DNA of 64,000 nucleotides from Lentisphaeria bacterium. GTDB lineage: Bacteria; Verrucomicrobiota; Lentisphaeria; Victivallales; Victivallaceae. The DNA is taken from positions 3,906,001 through 3,970,000 of the forward strand of contig CP091727.1 of the NCBI GenBank assembly GCA_022009855.1, written 5' to 3'. Of the stretch, positions 40,170 to 50,026 are shown in pieces (the first letter of the stretch is position 1; each line of letters starts with the position of its first letter). The notes below the pieces were generated by a model that saw only the letters and a list, made by a program, of their open reading frames with translations, was not told the origin of the DNA and ran no database searches. A program made the translations under genes and the position numbers.

Positions 40170-42623
40170 TTACAACTTCACATAATGTTTCTGGATTTCC
40201 GGAGTGCGTTCGGCAATGTTGGAGAGGTGGTCGCCGATCTTGGCGAGTTCCCCGAGCATTTCGATGAAGATGACGCCGTTGGCCATCGTGCAGTTCCCCT
40301 TGCGCAGCCGATCGATGTGGGCCGATTCGAACTTGTCGGCCATCTTGTTGATTTTGCGTTCATCCTTGAGGGCGAATTTAACCATTTCCGGATTGTCGCT
40401 GCCGAGGGCGGCGATGACGTTCTTCGCCTGGTCGTTGAGGACTTCCCACATTTTGCGGAGGTCTTTTTTCCCGGCTTCGGAGAGTTTCTTGTCATTTTTG
40501 ATCAGTCGGGCGGCAAGTTGAAGGATCAGTTCGGTATGGTCGGCAATGCGCTCGGCGTCGTTGGTGCAGTGCATCAGCAGGGGAACGAGTTCAGACTGCG
40601 GCTCGGTAAGCTGTTTGCGGGTGATCTGCACGAGATAGGCGGTGACGTCGGCCTGCATGGCGTCGATGCGCTCCTCGGCGGCGGCGAGAGCTTCGCAGCG
40701 TTCCTTATCCGAAACGGCAGGAAGAAACTGTTTGTTGACCGCTTCATCGACCATCGCCCAGGCGTCCTTGACCATCTTGCGGATGGCGCTGACGGTCTGC
40801 TTGAGGGCGATGGAGGGGTGTTCAGCAGGCCGGGTTCAAGAATTTTGATCTTGATCTTGGAATCTTGCGGGAGCGGCAGCAGCCAGTTGCACAGCGCGGC
40901 GAATTGCTTCAGGAATGGCAGCAGCACGATGACCACCGTGACGTTGAAGAAGGTGTGCGCCATGGCGATATGACGCTCGACGTTCTGCGGAATCGCCGCG
41001 AACACATCTCCCGGGGTGATGGCGTTGATGAAATAGAGAAATACCGGTATCCGTTCCGGACCGTAGGGAACGTAGAAGAGGATCAGCATCAACAACACGC
41101 CGAAGACGTTGAACAGGGGTATGGGCGAGCGCCGCCTGCTTGGCCACCCGGTTGGCGGCGGCAGCCGCCAGCATGGCGGTGATGGTCGTGCCGATGTTGG
41201 TGCCCAGCAGCAGGGGGAACCGCGGTGTAGAAGTTGATGAGTCCGCTTCCCGCCAGCGCGAGGACGATACCCATCGCGGCGGAGCTGGACTGAATCAGAA
41301 CCGTTGCCGCGATGCCGATGCCGATTGCGCCCAGCACCGCGCCGAGAGGCATCCAGTTGCCCGGTTCGGCGGGCATGCAGTCAAATGCCTTGAAGAACTC
41401 CTTGAAACTTGGAAAGTCTCCGAGAACCCGCAATTCATCGCTCATCATGGTCATACCGAAGAAGAGCAGTCCGAATCCGAGGAGGGTTTCCCCATCCATT
41501 GATTTCTCGTTTTTTCGAGAGGGTGATGAGAAATCCGAGAGTGATTGCCGGGAGTGCGAGTCCGGAGAGATTGAAGGAGATGATCTGGGCTGTGACCGTC
41601 GTCCCCACGTTGGCGCCGAAGATGATGCCGATCGCCTGAGTGAGGGTGAGCAGTCCGGCGTTGATGAAGCCGATCACCATGACGGTGGTGGCGCTGGAGG
41701 ACTGGATCACCGCTGTGACCAGGGTTCCAGCCAGCACGGCGACGATGCCGTTCCGGGCGAAGAACTGGAGGATTTTCTTCATGTTCTCGCCGGCGACTTT
41801 CTGAATGCCGTCGCCCATGAGTTTCATGCCGAAGATGAAGAGGGTGAGTCCGCCGAGCACTGCGATGACGACGGCCCAGAGATTGAAGCCGAGCAGCTTG
41901 ATGGTTTTGCTCCGGATGAGGAACCCGGCGTCCGGATCGACCACTTCGATGCCGACCTGATAGATGCCGGTTTTCTGACCGAGTTTGACGCTGGTTTTGG
42001 CGACTCCCTTCTCATCGGTGATGACGGTCGGCGAGAGAATGGAGGCGTTGCTGGTCGCCCCTTCGCTGGTGGCGAGCAGTTTGAAGTTGACCGGAACTCC
42101 GGCGGCTGGTTTGTCATCTTTCTGCAGTCTGACCTCGACGGAGTTGTCGCCGACTGTTCCGGTGCGGTACTCCTCTTCGTCTCCCTTTGATCTGCATGCC
42201 GGAGATCAGACGGAGCGTGATGCTTTGCTTTCGAACCCCACCGGAATAATTTTGAGGTACTGATCTCCGGTTTTGCGTCCGGCGCGGACTTTCGTTGCGG
42301 CCAGACCGCCGGCGTCGCTGATCGTTTCCGCAGGGGAGGACGGCGAGGTCGGAGCCGTCGACCGGCACGAAGAGCACCCGGACTCCTTCGACCGGGGCGC
42401 GGCTGCCTTTGCCTCCGAGCAGGCCGGGCACCTGCGGCCCGAGCAGTTCGACCCGGATTTCCCGGGGGAATTCGCGACCGGGGAGGGCGCATTGTTCATC
42501 TCCCTGCATGACGCGGATCAGATCGACGGAGCGTGCTCTGCCGTCGGAGCAGCCGGAGAGCAGAGCGATGAAGGGCAGCAGCAGTAGGGCGGCGACGCCG
42601 GCGAAGCGGTGGCGAAACGGCAT
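40170..42623 (-). CDS. Na/phosphate cotransporter with lipoprotein signal, two Ig-like domains and PhoU tail
   Basis: About 817 residues. The N-terminus has a lipobox-type signal (LLLLPFIALLSGC). Two tandem Ig-like repeats follow: VEGVRVLFVPV ... ISDAGGLAATKVRAGRKTG, and VGDNSVEVRLQKDDK ... ITDEKGVAKTSVKLGQKTG, a pattern like bacterial Ig group 1 (Big_1). The Na/Pi-cotransporter core has two repeats with VIQSSSATTVMVIG and VLIQSSSAAMGIVLA, the QSSS motifs of the family. A PhoU-like helical domain ends the protein. At least seven frame changes are needed (near 42335, 42235, 42190, 41490, 41215, 41110 and 40815), but the domain order is clear. A TTGAGA/TATATT promoter precedes it. Confidence 0.82.
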
Positions 42624-42703
42624 AGTATAACCTGCGTTGGAATTGATGTTGTGGATCCTTTTTTGCGCCCGGACAATTTTCAACCGGGCTGTCACTTTCT
42701 ACA

Positions 42704-42732
42704 AATATAGTGCCGAATTGGAATCTTCTCAA
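42704..42732 (-). promoter_or_regulatory. Promoter of the Na/Pi cotransporter-fumarase operon
   Basis: On the minus strand TTGAGA and TATATT are separated by exactly 17 bp, 80 bp before the start. Confidence 0.75.
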
Positions 42733-42763
42733 GCCTTTTTACGAAGTTTAAGCAGAGAAATTC

Positions 42764-42792
42764 TTGCAAAAAGCGCTAAGAAGTGCTATCGT
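42764..42792 (+). promoter_or_regulatory. Promoter of the olsB-plsC operon
   Basis: TTGCAA and TATCGT are separated by 17 bp, divergent to the previous promoter. The leader is about 130 nt. Confidence 0.6.
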
Positions 42793-42925
42793 TTATCAAT
42801 GGTAATGAAGCCGTGTCTCAGTGAGGCGGTTCCCCGGTTGTGGAAATCCGGTGTTCCGGCAGACTGCCGGTTGTTGGCGAGAAGGTGGGAAAACGTTCCC
42901 GGCGGACGGGGCGATGAGGAGAGAA

Positions 42926-43711
42926 ATGCAGTTGGAGACGACGGCGGAGAAGGAGTTGCGGCGAGGAGGTCCGGTCCTGGCGGAAAGCCGCAGGTTTCTG
43001 GTGAAACTTGCGGAGAATGCGGCGGAGCTGGAGCAGGCGTTTCGACTTCGGTATGATGTGTTCAAACTGGAGCAGGGGCGGATGGCTTCTCTGGCGAGCC
43101 GGATCGATCGTGACGAGTTCGACGACTATTGCTCTCACCTTCTGGTGGTGGATCGCGATTCCGGCCGGGTGGTGGGAACCTATCGGATGCAGTTCGGTAC
43201 AACCGCGCTGGCCGGGCGGGGTTTTTACTCCGAGCAGGAGTATGAGATCACCGGACTCCGGGAGCTGGCGTCCAGGGTGCTGGAGGTGGGGCGTTCGTGC
43301 GTGGATCCCTCCTTTCGTTCCGGGGCGGTGGTTGCCATGCTCTGGGAAGGGATTGCGGAAGCTCACCGGCGGGCGAGATTCCGTTACATGCTCGGCTGCG
43401 TCAGTCTGGAACATACCAACGGTGCGATCGGCTGGGCGCTCTATGAGGAACTGCGGCGTGCCGGGCAGCTTACGACGGCGATCTCCACTCTGCCGAGGCC
43501 GGAATTCGAGCTGGCGCGTCCGTCGGAGCGGGAAATCGCTGCGGTGAATCTGCGAGGAGAAATTCCTCCACTGTTCAAGGGATATCTCCGGATCGGCGCA
43601 AAAGTTGCCGGTGTGCCGGTGCTGGATCGCGAATTCGGTTCGATCGACTATCTGATCTGGTTTGATTTCACCGAATTGCCGGATAAATATGTAAAACATT
43701 TCAACGTGTGA
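42926..43711 (+). CDS. olsB: OlsB-like N-acyltransferase (GNAT fold)
   Basis: The gene is intact, 261 residues. RLRYDVFKLEQGR, CSHLLVVDRDSGRVVGTYRM, GFYSEQEYEI, LEVGRSCV and the final FKGYLRIGAKVAG are the family pattern of ornithine N-acyltransferase, which attaches a 3-hydroxyacyl chain to the amino group of ornithine to make lyso-ornithine lipid. The start at 42926 follows GAGGAGAG and is preferred to an ATG at 42914. The next gene is a PlsC-type acyltransferase 13 bp later, the OlsA role, which supports the assignment. Substrates other than ornithine are possible. Confidence 0.8.
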   Translation: MQLETTAEKELRRGGPVLAESRRFLVKLAENAAELEQAFRLRYDVFKLEQGRMASLASRIDRDEFDDYCSHLLVVDRDSGRVVGTYRMQFGTTALAGRGFYSEQEYEITGLRELASRVLEVGRSCVDPSFRSGAVVAMLWEGIAEAHRRARFRYMLGCVSLEHTNGAIGWALYEELRRAGQLTTAISTLPRPEFELARPSEREIAAVNLRGEIPPLFKGYLRIGAKVAGVPVLDREFGSIDYLIWFDFTELPDKYVKHFNV

Positions 43712-43724
43712 GAGTCGGGAACTC

Positions 43725-44484
43725 ATGGCATTGATTCGACGGCTGGTGCGGGCGCTGCTGCTTTTTGCTGGTTTCTCATCCTGACGATCTGGGTGGCTCT
43801 GATCAACCGGAAAAGGGGTGGGACGGTGTGGCGAAAGCGGCGGCCTGGACTCGGCTCTGGGCCCGTGGCAGCGCGCGGATTGCCGGTCATCGAATCACCG
43901 TGTACGGGGGACCCGGAGGCGTTTGAAGGCGGTTTGATTGTCGGCAACCACCAGGGATACCTTGACATTGTGGCGCATGCGTCGATTTTCCGAATACGTT
44001 TCGCGCCGAAAAAGGAGATTCGTTCCTGGCCGTTTCTCGGATTTATGATCAGCTTGAACCGTCCGGTCTGGATCGACCGGAAATCCCGGCAGAAATCGAA
44101 AGAGACGGCTGAAGAGATGGTGGCGACCATGCAGAACGGCATTGCGATGCTGGTCTATCCGGAAGGAACCAGTACCGACGGGCAGCATGGACTGCTGCCG
44201 TTCAAATCGACGCCGTTTGAGGCTGCTGCGGAACTCTCGTTGCCGATTCAGCCGACCTTGCTTTTTACGAAGGGGTGCCGAAGCAGACGGAGCCGCTCGC
44301 CTGGTATGGTGACCAGAAGCTGCTGCCGCATGTCTGGCGCATTCTCGGTTTGAAGGAGATTCGGATGCGGGTTTACGTTCTGCCGGTGGTGTATCCGAAA
44401 TCGGGCGAGAACCGCAAGGAGCTGGCGCTTCGCGTACACGATCTGATGGAAAAAGAGTATTGGAGGGTCAAAGACGATGTCTAG
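43725..44484 (+). CDS. PlsC/OlsA-type 1-acyl-glycerol-3-phosphate or lyso-ornithine-lipid acyltransferase
   Basis: About 253 residues. One N-terminal membrane segment precedes the HX4D motif in GNHQGYLD, the substrate motif NRPVWIDR, and the YPEGTST motif. It adds an acyl chain to a lysolipid at the inner membrane. Following olsB it is most simply OlsA, but PlsC activity cannot be excluded. Frame changes lie near 43770, 43885 and 44275. Its stop overlaps the start of the CobS-like gene by 8 bp, so the three genes form one coupled unit. Confidence 0.8.
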
Positions 44485-45272
44485 GATCGAAAAGCTTTAC
44501 CGCGGTACGCTGTCCGCCTGGGGAATGCTGATCGACTTTCCGTTGCCGGAATATTTTCGTCGGCAGCTCGGGCGTGGGGCGGATTCTCTCTCTACCGCAT
44601 GCGGATTTCCTCTGGTCGGTGTGGCGGTGGGAATCCTGCTGGCGATTGCCGCCGGATTTTGTTCCGTGGTGTTCAATCCGGTGGGCGGGGGGCATCGTTT
44701 TCGCATTGCTGGCGGCGGCATTTCTGGAGTTCAAGGATTCTGGGCGGGGCGCCGCGCTGCTCGGGTCGTTCCTTCTGCTTCGGCAGCGGGGAGTGCCGGC
44801 GGCTGAAGCGCTGCCGCGACTCAATTCCGATCTCGTCGGGCTGAATAATGTGATGGCCGGGCTCTTCCTGGGGATTCTGGAAGCGTTGAAACTCTCTTTT
44901 TTGTTTCTGCTCTGCTTTTTTCAGGCGAAGCTGTGGATTGTCGCGGTGCTTTCCGGCGCATTTTTCGTGCAGGCGTTTCTGGCGATGCAACCGTCTGCGG
45001 ACGGTGCTCCGCCATTGCTTCCGGTCGCGCCGGAGAACCGGATGCGGCTGTGGCGTCTCTGGCTCGTGCTCTATGTGTTGCTGATGCTTGCCTTTCCCGT
45101 CGGCATGATCGGCGCGGCGGCCGTGGTCTATTTCTGCGCGACAGGCCTGGCCAGGTATTTCGAAAAGAATTGCGGCGGAGTTACTTCCGATCTGATTACG
45201 CTGTCCGGAGCCGTGACCGAATTGCTGCTGCTGCTGGTCGGCATCCTGCTCGCGCTGCATCTGCCAGCCTGA
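44477..45272 (+). CDS. CobS-like integral membrane protein lacking the DG-rich active motif
   Basis: About 265 residues with six or seven hydrophobic segments. WGMLIDFPLPEYF and GFPLVGVAVGILL near the start, FKDSGRGAALLGSFLLLRQRG in the middle and the GGVTSDLI...TELLLLL end follow the outline of adenosylcobinamide-GDP ribazoletransferase (CobS). However, the DGLADTADG-type acidic motif normally found before KDS is absent, and the final GDxLGA motif is altered. One extra G near 44692 breaks the frame. It is the third gene of the ols operon, with overlapping start, and no other cobamide gene is nearby. It may be a diverged NDP-alcohol phosphotransferase acting on a lipid; this is a hypothesis. 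Confidence 0.5.
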
Positions 45273-45273
45273 C

Positions 45274-47166
45274 TCAGGCCTTAGGGCGACTGTCGGAAGG
45301 CTGCGCGGTGGAGATGGCGGGCGGCATCCTGCGAAATATCTTCCGTTCCGGATCGATTGCATCGAAGATTGCGATTAAAATCAGTGCCGGCAAGAGACAA
45401 AGCAGCCAGCAGGCGTTTCCGAAGAGATGGAGCAGGGTGGTGATTCCGAGGAGCAGCGCGGCCCGGCGGCGTCCGCGCGCCGCCAGGAGGGCAACTCCGG
45501 CTGCGGCGAGCAGCAGCATAATGGTTTCCGGCCAGTGGAAGCCGTTGTGGCGCAGAATCATCCGTAACGGTTCCTCCAGGTAAAAACTCCAGTTTCCCGC
45601 CGAGAGGTTGCTTGGGGCGACAAACCATCCTGCGATGACCGCCGCAGTGCCGGCGGCGTCCGGCAGCCGGAAGTTCTTCCAGATTCCCGAGGCGGCGACG
45701 GCGAGGCAGAGTGCGGGAAATGCGGTCAGAATGAAGCGGACCGGGTCATCGGTGCCGTGACTGTAGGCGAAAAAAGAAGAGCGTGACCGGCATGATCCAG
45801 AGGAGCAGTTCCAGGCGCAGTTTCCGGTCATGCATCAGCAGGAGCGAGAGGAGTGCGAGGCTCCAGAGCGTGCTGTTGGCGCTGATGTAGAAGATGCTGG
45901 TCAGCTCGACGAAAATCCAGGCGAGATAGGTGTGTGAGCCTTCCGCGTAATTGGTATAGGAGAAACGCAACGGATTGCCGAACCCATGTAGATTCACCAG
46001 CAGCTGAGGGAAAAAGCCGACCAGGAAAGCGGTGAATCCTGCCGCCAGCGCGGCGGGGAGCATGGCTCGGGTGAAATAGTCCCGCCGGTGGAAGAATGCC
46101 ACGGCGGCGAAGGCCGGCAGAAAAAGGATGTTGTTGATGCGGAAGAGGCAGGCGATTGCGAAGAGAAACGCGGAGAGCGCTGCGCTTTTCCATGAAACCG
46201 GCAGATAGAGCAGTGCGGTCATGGCGAGGAGCACGGTAAAGGTGGACGGGGTGTCGCTCATAGCGTTGAAGCCGCAGCCGATCAGGTTGATGTAGTGTTG
46301 ATAGGTGAACCCGGTGCTGGGCATGCCGAGCCAGGATTGAAATTCCCTGTGCACGAAATCCGGCTGATGGTGACACAGGAAGGGAAGAACCGCCCAGAGC
46401 AACATGGCCCCGAAGGCGATCCGGGAGCTGCCGGTGAGCCGCCTGCCGATCAGGAAGCCGAGTCCGAGCGAGAGCGGCGCGAGAAGGAATCCCTCCACCC
46501 GGCAGAGCGGCAAAAGAATGTCGGTGAGGTTGCGGGTGCCGGAAAGGAGTTCAAACGGCAGATAGAAGAGGCTGGTGCCGATCGTAAAGTGCCAGCGCCG
46601 AGAGAAATCGCCCGCGAGAAAGTCGGTCAAGTTGGCGTAGTACCCCGGTTCATCCGCCGGATTCGGCATCATGTTCTGTCCGGCGTTGACCAGAAACAGC
46701 AGAAGAAACTGGCGGAGAAGAATGGGAGTGAGTGCGAGAAAAAGACAGCCGCGACATCCCGGTTCATTCCGGAATTTCCATGCGGCGGCAGCGGCTGCGA
46801 GCACTCCGCCGGCGAGCAGCGGCAGCAGAGTGAGCCGCCACCACTCGACGACGTTGCCGGAGCGGAACGTTCCCCGCTCGGTTGCGGTGAGATGAAAGTT
46901 GACATATCCGGTCTGACCATCCGGCAGCAGAAGTTCGCTGAACCGGTGGTAGCGGGCGAGCGGATGGCGTGAAACCAGAATGAGCTTTTCCGCTTTTTCC
47001 TCCGCCTGAAAGGCCCGGCCGGCGATTCCGATCAGGGGGCGTCGAACGAGGGGGCGCGGAAGATCGGAGTCGCCGGTTCCACCGTTACCATGCGTCCGGC
47101 CTGCGCGGCAAATGCCGCGCCCGCGACGACAAGGAGAATGAAGAGCCGCCGAACGCCTCGCCTCAT
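45274..47166 (-). CDS. Multispanning membrane protein with signal peptide and SH3-like domain
   Basis: About 630 residues. A signal peptide (MRRGVRRLFILLVVAGAAFA) precedes an SH3-like segment (TPIFRAPS ... GQTGYVNF, residues 28-90). Then come about twelve membrane helices, with periplasmic loops carrying PNPADEPGYYANLTDF and HREFQSWLGMPSTGFTYQHYINL. The membrane part resembles GT-C glycosyltransferases in outline, but I see no DE or DD catalytic loop that I would trust. Frame changes lie near 47040 and 45785. It starts 7 bp after gpsA in a plsY-gpsA operon. Confidence 0.6.
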
Positions 47167-47172
47167 AAGCTC

Positions 47173-48166
47173 TTATTCCGGTTTGGCCGAACGGCACATC
47201 AGGTTGCGGATGGCGGTCGGCACGTCGCGTCCTTCGTAGAGGATCGCGTAGATCTCGTCGATGATCGGAGTTTCCGCACCGGTTTTCCGGGCTAGGGTGA
47301 AGGCGCCCCGCGCGGTGGGAACTCCTTCGGCGACCACCATCCCCATCGACTGGAGGATTTCCGGAAGTTTTCTGCCGCGTCCTAGTTCTTCGCCGACGTG
47401 GCGGTTACGGCTGTGTCCGCTGGTGCAGGTGACGATCAGGTCGCCGATGCCGCTCAGCCCGGAGAAGGTCTGCGCCTTGCCGCCCAGAAGTTCGCCGAGA
47501 CGGCCCATTTCGGAGATGCCCCGCGTCATCATGGCGGCTTTGGGATTGTCGCCGAGCTTCATTCCGTCGATGATTCCGGCGGCGATGGCCATGACGTTCT
47601 TGGAGTGCGCCGCCGAGCTCGACACCGACCACGTCGGCGGAGGTGTAGACCCGGAAATTGTCATTGAGAAAGATCCGCTGCACCAGCGCCGCGTCGGCAG
47701 GATTCTCCGCCGCCGCCACCACTGCGGTTGGAACGCGGCGCGAGACCTCTTCCGCGTGGCTGGGGCCGGAGAGGACGGCGTACCGGGTGCGCCCGAGCAC
47801 TTCGGTGACCATTTGGCTGATGCGCAGCCAGCTCTCCACTTCGATCCCTTTTGCGACGTTGACCAGAAGCTGCCGTTCCGGAGAGAGGAGCGGTCGGAGC
47901 TGATTCAAGACGCTGCGCAGATACTGGGTCGGTGTGGCGAGCAGCAGCAGTTCGCGCCCGCTGACCGCCTTGCCCATCTCCGGCTCGAAGTGGAGTTCCG
48001 GAGGCAGTTTTACCCCGGGAAGAAACCGGGAGTTTTCCCGGGTGCGGGCCATTTCGTCGAGGTAGTCGGAGAAGGGGCCCCACTGTGTGACTTCGTGACC
48101 ATTGGCAACAAGATTCAACGCGAGCGCGGTGCCCCACGCTCCGTCGCTGAGTACGGCGATTCTCAT
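47173..48166 (-). CDS. gpsA: NAD(P)-dependent glycerol-3-phosphate dehydrogenase
   Basis: About 330 residues. It reduces dihydroxyacetone phosphate to glycerol-3-phosphate for phospholipid synthesis. The nucleotide loop is LSDGAWGTALA (residues 6-16; usually GAGSWGTALA, so the first Gly is Ser). NVAKGIEVES, LSGPSHAEEV and SGIGDLIVTC are the family motifs, and the catalytic Lys lies in GALKNVMAIAAG once an extra C near 47622 is removed. The start overlaps the plsY stop (ATGA). Confidence 0.92.
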
Positions 48167-48802
48167 TTGGCGTCTCCGTGTTTTTTCTTTTCGAAGCGGC
48201 TTTCCGTACCGTTCAGCAGCCGCGCAATATTGCTCCGGTGGCGATAGATCGCCAGCAGACTGATCAGCAGAAAGAATCCGATGGTGACGCCGGAAGTCGC
48301 GGTCGCCCCGCCGATGCCGCAGAGGGCGAGAAGAATTGCCGTACAGGGCAGTACGACGGCGGCGACGATGCTGGCGAGCGAAACGTAGCGCCAGACGAGA
48401 AAGACGATCACCCAGCTGACGAATGCGATGAGCAGTGGATACGGCGCCAGCGCGAGGGCGACGCCCGCGGCGGTGGAGACCCCTTTGCCTCCCTTTGAAT
48501 TCGAGGTAGACCGGGAACATGTGTCCGGCGATGGTGGCGGCTCCGGCGGCGAGGGCCACGACCGGTTCCCCGGGGCAGAGGAGTCCGGCGAGATAGACCG
48601 GCAGAATTCCCTTGAGAAAGTCGAGGAAGAAACAGAGCTTGCCCGCGGTTTTGCCGACGGAACGGGTGACGTTGGTGGCGCCGATATTTCCGGAACCGAC
48701 CTTTCGGATGTCGATGCCGTGAAGTTTGCCGATCAGAAAGCCGAATGGGATGGCTCCGATGAAATAGGCTGCCACAGGAACCGCGAAATGCCATGCGTTC
48801 AT
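48163..48802 (-). CDS. plsY: Acyl-phosphate glycerol-3-phosphate acyltransferase
   Basis: About 213 residues with five membrane helices. The three PlsY motifs are visible: GSGNIGATNV, GHMFPVYLEFKGGKGV (after removing one G near 48490) and the C-terminal RHRSNIARLLNGTE. It makes lysophosphatidic acid from acyl phosphate. It is followed by gpsA, which makes its substrate, a common pairing. The start at 48802 has a weak ribosome site. Confidence 0.93.
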
Positions 48803-48823
48803 AAAAAACCTGTCTTTTTCTGA

Positions 48824-48852
48824 TTGAAACGGCGGTCGAGCCGCATTATTTT
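48824..48852 (+). promoter_or_regulatory. Promoter of the M24 peptidase gene
   Basis: TTGAAA and TATTTT are separated by 17 bp. The AT-rich core may also serve plsY on the other strand. Confidence 0.5.
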
Positions 48853-48912
48853 ATATCCAGTATAAAATATGCCTCGAATCCATATGTTTTTCAACCGTTG
48901 CGGGAGGGTTTC

Positions 48913-50026
48913 ATGAATAAAATTGCACGTTTGATTCTCGCTTCCGGAGAGAGCTCGCCGGATATGCGCTACGCCGCCGGATTTTCGACGCCGGACGAGT
49001 TCCTCTACTTCAGCACCGACCGGGAGCGCGGCGTCATCTGTTCCCCGCTGGAGTTCAGCCGGGCGGTTGCGCAAACGCGCGACGGAGTGACCGTCCATGC
49101 CGAGGCGGAGTTCGGCGGGCCGGACCGGCTGGAGATGCTGACCCGTCTTGCGGCATCTCTGGGCGTGGCGGGATACCTTGTGCCCTCTGACTTCCCGGTG
49201 CTGTGGGCGGATAAACTGCGCGGACGCGGGCTGGAGATGCGGGTGGAATCGGGGGTGTTCTTCCCGCAGCGCGAGTTCAAGTCAGCCGCCGAGGTCGAGG
49301 CGGTGGTTCGCTCACAGCGGGCGGGGGAGGCGGGGTTGCGGCGGGCCGTTGAAGTGCTGCGCGAAAGTGAAATTACTTCCGATCGGCTGATCCGGTGGAG
49401 AGGGAAACTTCTTACCAGCGAAATTCTCCGTTCGGAAATCGATGTGGCGATGGTGCGGCTCGGAATGCTGCCGACCGGAACCATCTGCGCCGGCGGGGGA
49501 ACAGGCGGCGCAGCCGCACAATACCGGTTCCGGACCGCTCCGGGCCGACTGGCCGATTGTGATGGATATCTTCCCGCGCTCCGCGGAAACCGGATACTGG
49601 GGCGATCTCACCCGGACCGTGGTCAAGGGAAGGGCGTCGGAACTGGTTCGCCGGGCATACGACGCGGTCCTCGCCGCCCGTGAACTGGGCAAGTCGCTGG
49701 TCAAGGTCGGGGCGGACCCGGCGGAGATTCATCTTGCGGCGGCGCGGAAGATGGAAGAGGCCGGGTTCCGTACCGGCCGGAGCGACAAGGCGGATTTCGG
49801 CTTCTTCCACGGCCTGGGCCACGGAGTCGGGCTGGATATCCACGAGGCGCCGCGTCTATCTCCGCGCAACCACACGCCCCTGCGCGGCGGCGAAATCGTG
49901 ACGGTTGAACCCGGACTCTACTATCCGGAGTGGGGCGGCATCCGGCTGGAAGATCTGATGTACGTCTCGCCTGTCGGGGCCGCACGCTGCCTCACGGAAG
50001 CGGAGGATTTTCTGGAGATTCCATAA
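48913..50026 (+). CDS. M24 family metallopeptidase (Xaa-Pro peptidase type)
   Basis: About 371 residues. An N-terminal creatinase-like domain of about 150 residues precedes the pita-bread domain with the five metal ligands: Asp in MDIFPRS, Asp in GDLTRTV, His in GLGHGVGLDIHE, Glu in TVEPGLYY and Glu in GIRLEDL. It likely removes residues next to proline from small peptides in the cytoplasm. GGGAGGG precedes the ATG. An extra G near 49495 breaks the frame. Its 3' end overlaps that of miaA on the other strand by 35 bp. Confidence 0.88.

Noticed and set aside
44477..45272. Plain cobalamin synthase
   Set aside because: The motif expected before KDS is missing and the context is lipid synthesis, so the name CobS was not assigned.
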